Positions 41,746 through 50,392 of a stretch of 64,000 nt of DNA are shown piece by piece. The notes beneath the pieces were generated by a model. That model was not told the origin of the DNA, did no database searches, and saw only the letters and a list, made by a program, of their open reading frames with translations. The position numbers were made by a program, and so were the translations under genes. This stretch comes from Flavobacterium sp. CG_23.5 (lineage in GTDB: Bacteria; Bacteroidota; Bacteroidia; Flavobacteriales; Flavobacteriaceae), in assembly GCF_017875765.1 (NCBI RefSeq), contig NZ_JAGGNA010000001.1:953001-1017000 (forward strand). Direction: 5' to 3'. Positions within the stretch are counted from its first letter, which is position 1. Each line of letters begins with the position of its first letter.

Positions 41746-42516
41746 ATGAAACAAAATATTTTTTTAATATCTAATTTACTGTTAGTTACAATATTATTTT
41801 CTTGTAATAACAAAAAGCTTACTGAAGTTGTTGAAGTTCCACTTCCTACCGCCCAAGAAAAAATAGCTATTGGACTCCCTGAAGATGTGAAAGCGAATGA
41901 AGGTGCTTTTCAAATGGAAAAATTATCTTATGCGTACGATGCTTTAGCCCCAAACATTTCGGCGATAGCATTAGAGATGCATTATTCGAAACATTATCTG
42001 ACGTACACTAATAATTTGAATAAGGCGATTGCAGGAACAGACTTAGAAAATCTGACTATTGAAGAATTATTATCAAAATTAGATTTGAATAATGCCAATA
42101 TCAGAAATAATGCAGGCGGTTACTATAATCACACCTTGTACTGGCAATGTATGGGTCCTAAAGCTGGAGGAGAACCCAAAGATACTCTGGCAGACGCAAT
42201 CACCAAAAGATTTGGAACATTTGCAAATTTCACTTCACTGTTCAAAAATGAATCAGAAAAAATATTTGGTTCCGGTTGGGTTTGGTTAGTCGTTGATAAA
42301 GCAGGTCAATTACAACTTACTAGTACTCAAAATCAGGACAATCCTTTAATGGCAGATGCATTAATCCAAGGAAAACCTATTTTGGCTCTGGACGTTTGGG
42401 AACATGCTTATTACCTTGATTATCAATATAAAAGAAAAAATTATATAGACGCTTTTTTTAATGTCATCAATTGGAAAAAAGTGGCTGAAAATTATGAAGC
42501 TGCCATAAAGAAATAG
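41746..42516 (+). CDS. superoxide dismutase [Fe/Mn], lipoprotein form
   Basis: 256 aa. A lipoprotein signal ends at Cys20 (ILFSCNN), so the enzyme is membrane-anchored outside the cytoplasm, unlike SodA/SodB. The metal ligands are in order: His in MHYSKHYLTY, His in GGYYNHTLYW, and Asp and His in LDVWEHAYYLDYQ. It dismutates superoxide. It sits 7 bases after the ACBP gene and may share its transcript. Fe or Mn use cannot be told from sequence by eye. Confidence 0.93.
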   Translation: MKQNIFLISNLLLVTILFSCNNKKLTEVVEVPLPTAQEKIAIGLPEDVKANEGAFQMEKLSYAYDALAPNISAIALEMHYSKHYLTYTNNLNKAIAGTDLENLTIEELLSKLDLNNANIRNNAGGYYNHTLYWQCMGPKAGGEPKDTLADAITKRFGTFANFTSLFKNESEKIFGSGWVWLVVDKAGQLQLTSTQNQDNPLMADALIQGKPILALDVWEHAYYLDYQYKRKNYIDAFFNVINWKKVAENYEAAIKK

Positions 42517-42534
42517 TCGTTTCGCTTTTAAGCT

Positions 42535-42577
42535 AAAAAAATGCTGTTACAAAAAATTGTAACAGCATTTTTTTTTA
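42535..42577. terminator. bidirectional terminator between SOD and alpha-amylase genes
   Basis: aaatgctgttac pairs with gtaacagcattt around aaaaaatt, with A and T tracts. Confidence 0.9.
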
Positions 42578-42613
42578 AATGGAAATCAATAAAATTTATA
42601 TAATTGATTTATT

Positions 42614-44482
42614 TTATAACTGATAAATAAACGATTCTGATGGAGCAATAGTGATTTGGGCTTTTCCTTCTCCGTTCTGAACTTGTAATCGTATAGAACT
42701 CTTTTTATACAATTGATCTGTTAAAATATAATTTCCATCTTTCAAATTCCACTTTTTAATAATATCCGAAGGGATTTTCAGTTCGAAATTACTGGTTGTA
42801 AGCCAAGAAAAATTGGTCACCACAAGTAACTTTTGAGAATCAGACCAACGAACAAATGAATAGATTCCCGGAGAGTAACCCTTTGTCACTTGACGATTAA
42901 CGGTTTGAATTTCTTGATATTTCCCCATCAATGCAGAACTATTGATAGAAAAATTAAGCAAACGTTTGTAAAAATCACGTAAGTCTTTTTCATCTTGAGT
43001 CAATTGACCTCCGTCAAATTTACCACCGTTCATCCAGCGTTGATGATTCGGCACACCAACATAATCAAAAATTGAAGTTCTGGAGTGTGTCCCGAAACCT
43101 GCATTTTCATTTCCCGCCTCTCCTACATCTTGCCCAAAATAAATCATGGTTGGCGACGTACTTATTGTTGTGGAAACAACCATTAGCGGTTTTCCTTTTT
43201 GTGGTGTTCCTGCAAATTCTGGACTTGCCAAGCGCTGTTCATCATGATTGTCTAAAAAATGCAACATATGATGTTCGATATCAGCCATCCCTTTTTGGAT
43301 ATCAGATAACCCGTCAGGTAACGATTTACCTTTAATGACATCTTTCAATTTATCGTACGTTTCGACTTTATCATATAAATAATCCATTTTACCCAGATGA
43401 ATGTAATTCCTATATTCTTTAGGATTATACACTTCGGCTAGTAAAAAAGCATCTGGATTTTTTGTCTTTATTGCTGAATTCATATAACTCCAAAATTCAT
43501 ACGGAACCATTTCAGCCATATCATATCGGAAACCATCTACTCCTTTAGCAGTCCAATACAATGCGATATCTCTAAATTTAGTCCATGAATTTGGAACCAC
43601 TTTTCCTTTCCAAAATGCGAAATGTTCTTCATATGATTTGGTATCAAAACCAGCGGGAAGTTCTGGAAAATCTTTCGAACCGTCAGGACGAATTCCATAA
43701 TTTACTTTTACGGTTTCGTACCAATCATTCTTATCTGGTTTTGCCATTCGTGAACCATTACCAGTCCATTTAGCTGGATTTTCTTCAAATTTCCCGTCAA
43801 TTAATGGATTACTTTCTCCATTTAATGGTTTTACATTATCTGGAATTTCAAAATGGGTATTTGGAATATAATAGAAATTATTGTCTCTTTTATATTCAAC
43901 AGAAACATCATCATCAGCACCAAAATCTTTAATCCCGACCGGGTTACTCTTTCCTTCGTATTTGCGTGCAATATGATTAGGAACAATATCAATAATCACT
44001 TTTAATCCCGCTTTATGGGTTCTGGCAATTAAGGACTCAAATTCTTGCAAACGATTAGCTGGATTTACAGCTAAATCAGGGTTTACATTATAATAATCTT
44101 TTACGGCATAAGGTGATCCGGCTCTTCCTTTTACTACTTCCGGATCATCATTCGAAATTCCTATAGCAGTGTAATCCCGAACCAAAGCATGATGTGGAAC
44201 TCCAGTATACCAAATATAAGTTACACCTAAATCTTTTATTTCATGAAGTGCTTTATCCGTAAAATCATTAAACTTCCCAACTCCATTTTCTTCAATAGTT
44301 CCCCAAAGTTTATTAGTGGTATTTTTATTTCCGAATAATCGGGTAAAAACTTGATATACTACAATTTTCTTCTCAGAGACTATCTCTTTCTTTTCTGCAT
44401 TCATTTTTAAATCTTTTGTTTTGCAAGCAGTTGCTAAAAGCACCACGCTAATCCCTGCAACTATAATTGTCTTTTTTATCAT
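42614..44482 (-). CDS. alpha-amylase family (GH13) lipoprotein
   Basis: 622 aa. Lipobox ATAC with Cys20 means an outer- or inner-membrane lipoprotein facing out. The GH13 regions are intact: DIVPNH near 165-170, GVDGFRYDMAE with nucleophile Asp321, FLLAEVYNP with acid Glu350 and FLDNHDEQR with Asp414. It hydrolyses or transfers alpha-glucans. A C-terminal beta domain is present. No sus-like transporter genes are adjacent, so it is not part of a classic polysaccharide utilisation locus. Confidence 0.93.
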   Translation of the reverse strand: MIKKTIIVAGISVVLLATACKTKDLKMNAEKKEIVSEKKIVVYQVFTRLFGNKNTTNKLWGTIEENGVGKFNDFTDKALHEIKDLGVTYIWYTGVPHHALVRDYTAIGISNDDPEVVKGRAGSPYAVKDYYNVNPDLAVNPANRLQEFESLIARTHKAGLKVIIDIVPNHIARKYEGKSNPVGIKDFGADDDVSVEYKRDNNFYYIPNTHFEIPDNVKPLNGESNPLIDGKFEENPAKWTGNGSRMAKPDKNDWYETVKVNYGIRPDGSKDFPELPAGFDTKSYEEHFAFWKGKVVPNSWTKFRDIALYWTAKGVDGFRYDMAEMVPYEFWSYMNSAIKTKNPDAFLLAEVYNPKEYRNYIHLGKMDYLYDKVETYDKLKDVIKGKSLPDGLSDIQKGMADIEHHMLHFLDNHDEQRLASPEFAGTPQKGKPLMVVSTTISTSPTMIYFGQDVGEAGNENAGFGTHSRTSIFDYVGVPNHQRWMNGGKFDGGQLTQDEKDLRDFYKRLLNFSINSSALMGKYQEIQTVNRQVTKGYSPGIYSFVRWSDSQKLLVVTNFSWLTTSNFELKIPSDIIKKWNLKDGNYILTDQLYKKSSIRLQVQNGEGKAQITIAPSESFIYQL

Positions 44483-44712
44483 ATAAAATTATTTATGCTG
44501 GTTTCAATTCGTATTTTTTTAGATAAATCGTCCTATTTATTTATTCAATTTTTAAAATTAATATAATTTATAGAAAGAAGAGAAGATTGATATCAATTAA
44601 AACAAATACACTTTTCAAAAGAACTACTACAACGAAAGAGTAGCTTTATTTGTTGATAACTTTAAAAACGGAATCCCACCATTTTTTGCTTATTTTTCAA
44701 CTATTATAAATA

Positions 44713-44734
44713 AATCCTAATATCGATTAGGATT
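44713..44734. promoter_or_regulatory. 22-bp palindrome upstream of the OstA-like gene
   Basis: AATCCTAAT and ATTAGGATT, perfect 9-bp arms around atcg, centred 28 bases upstream of the centre of the TAAATTTG box at 44748-44755. A plausible operator; the regulator is unknown. Confidence 0.65.
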
Positions 44735-44747
44735 GTAACCTTTTTCA

Positions 44748-44755
44748 TAAATTTG
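44748..44755 (+). promoter_or_regulatory. -7 promoter box (TAAATTTG) of the OstA-like gene
   Basis: Exact TAnnTTTG match, 16 bases ahead of the TTG start at 44772. Confidence 0.65.
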
Positions 44756-44771
44756 ACAAAAAATAAATCCA

Positions 44772-46394
44772 TTGAAGAAATTCCTATTTCGTTGTTGTTT
44801 AATACTGCTTGGTACAAATTTAGTTTTGGCTCAGGCTCCTAAAAAAATTATTGTTGAACATTCTGATTTTGCCGATGTAAATCAAGTAGAAATCCCGGAT
44901 GCATTTTTGCTTACAGGAAATGTGCGTGTTAACCATGACGGCGTAGTTTTGACCTGCAATAAAGCCTATTACTTTCAAAAAGAGAATTACATAAAAGCAT
45001 TTGGGAATGTACAAATAGTTCAAGGTGACACTTTATTTTTAAACAGTAAATATGCTGAATACAACGGTAATGTAAAAAAAGCTTTTGCTACTGGAAATGC
45101 TGTGATGAGCTCCCCTGATGCGACTTTAGCTACAGACACAATAAGCTTTGACAGAAACACTCAAGAAGTATTTTACAATTCGCAAGGCACAATTACCAAC
45201 AAGGAGAATACTTTGCAAAGTAAATCGGGGAAATATTATGTCGCCCAAAAAAAGTTTCAGTTCCTGACAGCGGTTACGATTACCAATCCAACGTATGTAA
45301 TAAAATCCAATCATTTAGATTATTATAGTAATTCAGGTCACTCCTATCTTTTTGGACCATCAACGATTACGAGTAAAGCTAATTATATTTACACAGAAAA
45401 AGGGTTTTATGACACCAAGAAAAACCTGGCGCATTTTGTAAAAAAATCCTATATCAAGTACGACGATCGGATAATTAGGGGAGATAGTTTGTATTATGAC
45501 CGAAACAGGGAATTTGCATCGGCAACGCGAAATGTAAAAATAACGGACTCTATCAACAGAGCAATTATCAAAGGACATTATGCCGAATTATATAAAAAAA
45601 AGGATTCTGTTTTTGTAACCAAAAGAGCCGTGGCTATAAACTTTGTCGAAAATGACTCCGTTTATATTCATGGAAAAAAATTGATGGTAACCGGTAAAGA
45701 AGCCAATCGTGTCATTCGTGCTTTTAATAATGTACGTTTTTATAAAACGGATATGAGTGGCAAATGCGATTCGATACATTCAAGTTCTAAAACAGCCCTA
45801 ACAAAAATGATAGGAAACCCAATACTTTGGAATGGAGAAAGCCAAATTACAGGGGATGTCATGCATCTTATTGGAAATAACAACACACAAAAACTCGATT
45901 CCCTCAAAGTACTCAACAATACCTTTCTGGTCTCTAAAGACACATTGGGAACGGGCTATAATCAGGTAAAAGGGCAAAATCTCTATGGGAAATTCGAAGA
46001 AGGGAAACTCCATGATGTGGACATTGTAAAAAATACCGAGGTCATTTATTATATGCGCAATGACGCCAAGGAACTCATTGGTATCAATAAAAATGTGAGC
46101 AGTAAAATCAATCTTATTTTAGAAAAAAATGCCATTGAAAGTATCACTTTTTTTAAACAAGTGGATGGAGACATTTACCCTGAAAAAGATCTGCCAGAAA
46201 ACGCACGAAAATTAAGAGGTCTAGTCTGGCGCGGGGATGAAAGAATAAAATCGAAAGACGATATCTTTCCACCAGAAGAAAATGAACTAAATGATAAATT
46301 AGTCAAACAAGGAAAAGTAGAGGATGCTAAAGCAAATGCTCCTATGAAAATCCGAAAAGAAACTTTGAATTACGATAAAAAGAAAGTGAAGTAA
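44772..46394 (+). CDS. OstA-like (LptA-fold) exported protein
   Basis: 540 aa with a TTG start, chosen because it begins a clear signal peptide (MKKFLFRCCLILLGTNLVLA) and no ATG lies nearby. Repeated beta-strand units (GNVRVNHDGVVLTCNKAYYF, FGNVQIVQGDTLFLNSKYAE) are the OstA/LptA beta-jellyroll seen in lipopolysaccharide transport. It is longer than LptA and lacks an LptD barrel, as in the Bacteroidota OstA-like family. A role in LPS transport across the periplasm is likely but not proven. Confidence 0.85.
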   Translation: MKKFLFRCCLILLGTNLVLAQAPKKIIVEHSDFADVNQVEIPDAFLLTGNVRVNHDGVVLTCNKAYYFQKENYIKAFGNVQIVQGDTLFLNSKYAEYNGNVKKAFATGNAVMSSPDATLATDTISFDRNTQEVFYNSQGTITNKENTLQSKSGKYYVAQKKFQFLTAVTITNPTYVIKSNHLDYYSNSGHSYLFGPSTITSKANYIYTEKGFYDTKKNLAHFVKKSYIKYDDRIIRGDSLYYDRNREFASATRNVKITDSINRAIIKGHYAELYKKKDSVFVTKRAVAINFVENDSVYIHGKKLMVTGKEANRVIRAFNNVRFYKTDMSGKCDSIHSSSKTALTKMIGNPILWNGESQITGDVMHLIGNNNTQKLDSLKVLNNTFLVSKDTLGTGYNQVKGQNLYGKFEEGKLHDVDIVKNTEVIYYMRNDAKELIGINKNVSSKINLILEKNAIESITFFKQVDGDIYPEKDLPENARKLRGLVWRGDERIKSKDDIFPPEENELNDKLVKQGKVEDAKANAPMKIRKETLNYDKKKVK

Positions 46395-46410
46395 AAGTAA
46401 TCAGTGTTCA

Positions 46411-46426
46411 TCCCGAAGCTTCGGGA
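46411..46426. repeat. tcccgaagcttcggga palindrome
   Basis: Perfect 16-bp palindrome, the same word as at 6729-6744 (tcccgaagtgtcggga). It is flanked by CAGT-type fragments (taatcagtgttca). Confidence 0.6.
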
Positions 46427-46470
46427 GCAGTATTCAATCTGCGACACACAAGTAAATAAGCCTCTTTAAA

Positions 46471-46520
46471 AACTTCGTGAACTTTGCGAAAAACTTTTGC
46501 AACCTTTGCGGTTAAATTTC
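46471..46520. repeat. 'aactttgcg..cctttgcggttaaa' intergenic repeat
   Basis: Contains aacttcgtgaactttgcg and aacctttgcggttaaattt directly before the aminotransferase start. It shares vocabulary with 1938-1972. Confidence 0.5.
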
Positions 46521-46527
46521 TAAAAAA

Positions 46528-47715
46528 GTGAATACCGATTTCTTAAAATACCAAGCACAAACTTCTCCTTATCCGTTGGGTATGGAAGTTTCTCATGCTG
46601 TGGGCTCCTATATTTACGATACCAATAATAAAAAATATTTGGATTTTGTGGCCGGTGTTTCAGCTTGTGCGCTAGGACATCAACATCCCAGAGTTAACCA
46701 AGCCATCAAAGATCAATTGGATAAATATTCGCACGTGATGGTCTATGGCGAATATTCACAAAGTCCCGCAGTCCAATATTGCAAATTATTAGCTTCACTC
46801 CTGCCCGCACCTTTAGACAAAACCTATTTGGTAAATTCGGGTACAGAAGCCATAGAAGGCGCCTTAAAACTCGCGCGAAGAACCACAGGAAGAAGTCAAT
46901 TAATTTCATGTCATAATGCCTATCACGGAAATACTATGGGTTCCCTGAGCGTAATGGGATTTGAAGAACGCAAACGCATTTTTCGACCGCTGATTCCTGA
47001 TGTGGATTTTATAACCTTCAATAATGAAGAAGATTTACAAAAAATAACAACCAAAACTGCAGGAATAATTCTGGAAACCATTCAAGGTGGTGCCGGATTT
47101 ATTCAGCCTCATAATGATTTCCTTAAAAAAGTGCGTCAGCGTTGTGATGAAGTTGGTGCGATCATGATTCTCGACGAAATCCAACCGGGTTTTGGAAGAA
47201 CCGGAAAACTCTTTGGATTCCAAAATTATGACGTCGTTCCTGATATTCTTGTTATGGGAAAAGGAATGGGCGGCGGCATGCCCGTAGGCGCTTTTACCGC
47301 TTCATCTGCCATGATGGATTTATTGAGTGATAACCCAAAACTGGGGCATATCACGACTTTTGGAGGCCACCCTGTCATTGCGTCAGCCTGTTTGGCGACT
47401 TTGCAGGAAATTACTGAGACCAATTTAATGGCTGAAGCGTTGGAGAAAGAAAACCTATTCAGATCGATTTTGGTACATCCTTTGATAGTAGAAATAAGAG
47501 GAAAAGGATTAATGCTTGCCGCAATGACCAAAAGTGCCGATATTACAAATGAAGTAATTCTCAAATGTCAAGACAAGGGACTCATATTATTCTGGTTACT
47601 GTTTGAAGGATGCGCAATCCGAATCACGCCGCCGCTTACCATTTCTAATGAAGAAATTCGTGAAGGCTGCGCTATAATGCTAGAAGTAATGGATGCAATT
47701 TTGAATAAAAATTAA
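46528..47715 (+). CDS. class III PLP-dependent aminotransferase
   Basis: 395 aa with a GTG start; the conserved N-terminus (QAQTSPYPLGMEVSHAVGSY) leaves no later start plausible. PLP-binding Lys245 is in LVMGKGMGGGMPVGAF, Asp216 in ILDEIQPGFGRTG, and the phosphate-site VNSGTEAIEGALKLA is intact. The fold includes ornithine, acetylornithine and 4-aminobutyrate aminotransferases. No arg or gab genes are near, so the substrate is left open. Confidence 0.9.
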   Translation: MNTDFLKYQAQTSPYPLGMEVSHAVGSYIYDTNNKKYLDFVAGVSACALGHQHPRVNQAIKDQLDKYSHVMVYGEYSQSPAVQYCKLLASLLPAPLDKTYLVNSGTEAIEGALKLARRTTGRSQLISCHNAYHGNTMGSLSVMGFEERKRIFRPLIPDVDFITFNNEEDLQKITTKTAGIILETIQGGAGFIQPHNDFLKKVRQRCDEVGAIMILDEIQPGFGRTGKLFGFQNYDVVPDILVMGKGMGGGMPVGAFTASSAMMDLLSDNPKLGHITTFGGHPVIASACLATLQEITETNLMAEALEKENLFRSILVHPLIVEIRGKGLMLAAMTKSADITNEVILKCQDKGLILFWLLFEGCAIRITPPLTISNEEIREGCAIMLEVMDAILNKN

Positions 47716-47723
47716 TTTTTTTA

Positions 47724-47815
47724 GAAGCTATTCCTGCTGTCCGTTACAATCTCTCTAGTCTCGTTTTAAAAACGAAACTAGAGAGGATTTACACTTCCAT
47801 CAGGGCTATGGCATC
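47724..47815. repeat. structured intergenic repeat, copy 3
   Basis: Core ccgttacaatc (47741-47751). A 16-bp stem (47752-47767 with 47769-47784, one mismatch) follows, then ggatttacact. The outer words agc..cctg (5') and cagggct (3') pair, changed together relative to copy 2 (cccg / cggg). Confidence 0.75.
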
Positions 47816-47893
47816 AGTAATAAACCAGCACTAATTTTGTTAATTAAATTGTTCAAAACAATTCCTGCTCTTCCTCACATTAACAGCAAGGAT

Positions 47894-47911
47894 GCCTACT
47901 TTTAAGTAGGC
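47894..47911. other. small hairpin before the TPR gene
   Basis: gcctacttttaagtaggc, perfect 8-bp arms, in the leader of the TPR gene. It lies behind cctgct..agcaagg words like those in repeat copy 1, so it may be the downstream part of the same element. Confidence 0.5.
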
Positions 47912-47931
47912 CAAATTCTAAAAAAACAAAG

Positions 47932-49329
47932 ATGCAATTAAGCAACGAAGAAGAAGACTATAACTTATCCCTGTCTAAATTTGAGTCGATGTTGAAAACC
48001 AACAAAGTCCTCTTTTTTGACTCCGAAGAATTTGAAGAAATTATACTTCATTATCTCGATATGGGTAAGGCCGCTTTGGCAAAAAAAGCACTAAAACTAG
48101 CACTGGATCAACACCCAAAATCAACAGGACTAAAATTAGTCCAAGTGGAGATGTTAGTCTATGATGATAAACTAGAAATAGCCGAAAAACTATTGAATGA
48201 GTTATATGCTATTGAGCCAACTAATGAAGAAATTTACATTCAAAAAGCCAATATCTATTCTAAAAGAGACCAACACGAAAAAGCAGTTGAATTATTAAGA
48301 ATTGCTTTAAAATATACTGATGATTATGCCGATGTTTATAATTTAATCGGGATGGAATATCTTTTTATGGACAATCTCGAATTGGCAAAAGAAAGCTTCA
48401 TTAAATGTTTAGAAGAAGATCTGGAAGACCAATCAGCATTATATAATGTAGTGTATTGTTTTGAATTCTTAGATCAAAATCAAGAGGCCATAGCCTACTT
48501 GAATAAATATATAGATAAAAACCCGTACAGCGAAATCGCCTGGCATCAGTTAGGTCGTTTGCATTATGGTGTAAAAGAATATGAAAATGCCATTCGAGCC
48601 TTCGATTACGCTACTTTAATCGATGATGAATTTCTAGGCGCATTCATGGAAAAAGCGAAAGCCTTTGAACGACTAAAAAAATACGCCGAAGCAATCGAAA
48701 GTTATGAAAGAACTATCGAATTAGATGATGCCACTTCGTATGCTTTACTCCGAATAGGAAAATGTCATGAGAAATTGGGCAACAAAGCCTTAGCATTGAA
48801 ATATTTCAATAAAACAGTTCATGAAGATCCCCTTTTGGACAAAGGTTGGATTGCGATTACTGATTTCTATGTTCGCCAAAAAAACTATCAGAAAGCACTT
48901 TTTTATGTCAACAAAGCCTTAGCGATTGACAATCAAAATCGTTTGTATTGGAAACGTTTTGCATCTATAAACAAACAAATGAATTTCTTTGAGGAAGCTG
49001 AATTTGGTTATAGAAAAGCGGTAGAATTTGGTGATTATCAATTAGACACTTGGTTGTACTGGGTTGACATTCTTCAGTTTTTAGGTGAATTCGAAAGCGC
49101 CATTCAAACCTTACTCCAAGCTTCAGAATATTTTCCGGAGGAAAATGAAATCGAATATCGTTTAGCTGGATTGTATTTTATGATACAAGACAATACCAAG
49201 GCAAAATTCCATTTGAGTAATGCCATGAGATTAAACTTTGATAACTATATTATTATTGAGGATTTATTTCCAGTAGTTTGGACTAGAAAAATGGTGCAAA
49301 ATTATATTGCAAAACATAAAAAATTGTAA
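47932..49329 (+). CDS. tetratricopeptide-repeat protein
   Basis: 465 aa made almost entirely of TPR-like helix pairs, for example DVYNLIGMEYLFMDNLELAK and EIAWHQLGRLHYGVKEYENA, with about eleven repeats. There is no signal peptide or membrane span, so it is a cytosolic scaffold. The acidic N-terminus (LSNEEEDYNLSLSKFES) is distinctive. It overlaps aroE by one base and is co-translated with it. The partner is unknown. Confidence 0.9.
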   Translation: MQLSNEEEDYNLSLSKFESMLKTNKVLFFDSEEFEEIILHYLDMGKAALAKKALKLALDQHPKSTGLKLVQVEMLVYDDKLEIAEKLLNELYAIEPTNEEIYIQKANIYSKRDQHEKAVELLRIALKYTDDYADVYNLIGMEYLFMDNLELAKESFIKCLEEDLEDQSALYNVVYCFEFLDQNQEAIAYLNKYIDKNPYSEIAWHQLGRLHYGVKEYENAIRAFDYATLIDDEFLGAFMEKAKAFERLKKYAEAIESYERTIELDDATSYALLRIGKCHEKLGNKALALKYFNKTVHEDPLLDKGWIAITDFYVRQKNYQKALFYVNKALAIDNQNRLYWKRFASINKQMNFFEEAEFGYRKAVEFGDYQLDTWLYWVDILQFLGEFESAIQTLLQASEYFPEENEIEYRLAGLYFMIQDNTKAKFHLSNAMRLNFDNYIIIEDLFPVVWTRKMVQNYIAKHKKL

Positions 49330-50078
49330 TGATTGAAGTAGTAAGAAAGCGTTTTGGTTTACTGGGAAGAAATATCCATTATTCCTTTTCGAAAGGGTAT
49401 TTTACAGATAAATTCAATAGCGAAAACTTTGAAGGTTGTACCTACGAGAATTTTGATATTCAGGAAATCGCTACATTTCCTGAGATAATAAAAAATACTT
49501 CAGACTTAAAAGGTTTAAATGTTACTATTCCATATAAAGAAACAATACTTCCTTTTTTGGATAAACTTTCAAAAAAAGCAATGCTAATTGGTGCCGTAAA
49601 TACAATCAAAATTACCAAAAAAGGAAAACTGAAAGGCTATAATACCGATTATTTTGGTTTCAAAAAATCATTAGAACCTCTATTGCAACCCCACCATAAA
49701 AAAGCTTTGATTTTAGGAACAGGCGGCGCTTCAAAAGGAGTCGCATATGCTTTGGATGAATTGGGTATCTTTTACACTTTTGTCTCCAGAGAAGCCAAAG
49801 AGAATGCTATTGACTACAATAGAATCAATGCTACAACTTTTGATAATTACCAAATAATTATCAATTCAACACCGTTAGGAACAAGTCCCGATACGGATGC
49901 ATTCCCATTAATTCCTTATGAATACTTTACGGAAAATCATATTGCTTTTGACTTAATTTACAATCCAGCAGAAACGCAATTTCTTAAAAAAGCTAAAGAA
50001 CACGGAGCACAAATCAAAAACGGTTTAGACATGCTTATTTTTCAAGCGGAGAAAGCTTGGGCGATTTGGAATAAGTAG
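49329..50078 (+). CDS. aroE: shikimate dehydrogenase
   Basis: 249 aa. Catalytic Lys70 (NVTIPYKETILPFLD) and Asp107 (GYNTDYFGF) are present. The NADP-binding loop is ILGTGGASKGVAYAL, and INSTPLGTSPD and FDLIYNPAETQFLKKA follow. It reduces dehydroshikimate on the way to chorismate, the TrpE substrate. Its length is slightly under the E. coli enzyme, which is normal for the phylum. Confidence 0.95.
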   Translation: MIEVVRKRFGLLGRNIHYSFSKGYFTDKFNSENFEGCTYENFDIQEIATFPEIIKNTSDLKGLNVTIPYKETILPFLDKLSKKAMLIGAVNTIKITKKGKLKGYNTDYFGFKKSLEPLLQPHHKKALILGTGGASKGVAYALDELGIFYTFVSREAKENAIDYNRINATTFDNYQIIINSTPLGTSPDTDAFPLIPYEYFTENHIAFDLIYNPAETQFLKKAKEHGAQIKNGLDMLIFQAEKAWAIWNK

Positions 50079-50392
50079 ACCACAAATACAGGTAAATAAG
50101 CTCCCTCGCTAAATTATAAAACTACAACCTCAAATGTTGTAGTTTTTTTTTTAAAATATATGTTAGTTCCAAATTATTGAATCATTTTATGAATTATTTT
50201 TATAAAATATGTTTCGGCTAAAATTTGTCAAAATAAGCTTATGAAAAATATTTAAAGTAATTCCAAACGAAGCAAAATGGAAATTTTTTTACAAAAATAT
50301 TCTGTATTCAAATAATTTATTTTGTAAATTAGTACTGCTTTCACTACCTTTCGAATTCGGAAAAAAAAATAGAAACCTTATACATTGAAAAA
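50079..50392. other. intergenic region between aroE and the DUF349 gene
   Basis: 314 bases. Apart from the terminator at 50117-50152 it is featureless AT-rich DNA. No clear TAnnTTTG box was found ahead of the DUF349 gene; ttattttg near 50318 misses by one base. Confidence 0.55.
50117..50152 (+). terminator. terminator after aroE
   Basis: aaaactacaac pairs with gttgtagtttt around ctcaaat, followed by a long T run. Confidence 0.9.

Larger units (their letters stand above)
44483..44771. other. divergent intergenic region (amylase / OstA-like)
   Basis: 289 bases, very AT-rich. It holds the palindrome at 44713-44734 and a -7 box at 44748-44755 for the OstA-like gene. No gene was found. Confidence 0.6.
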
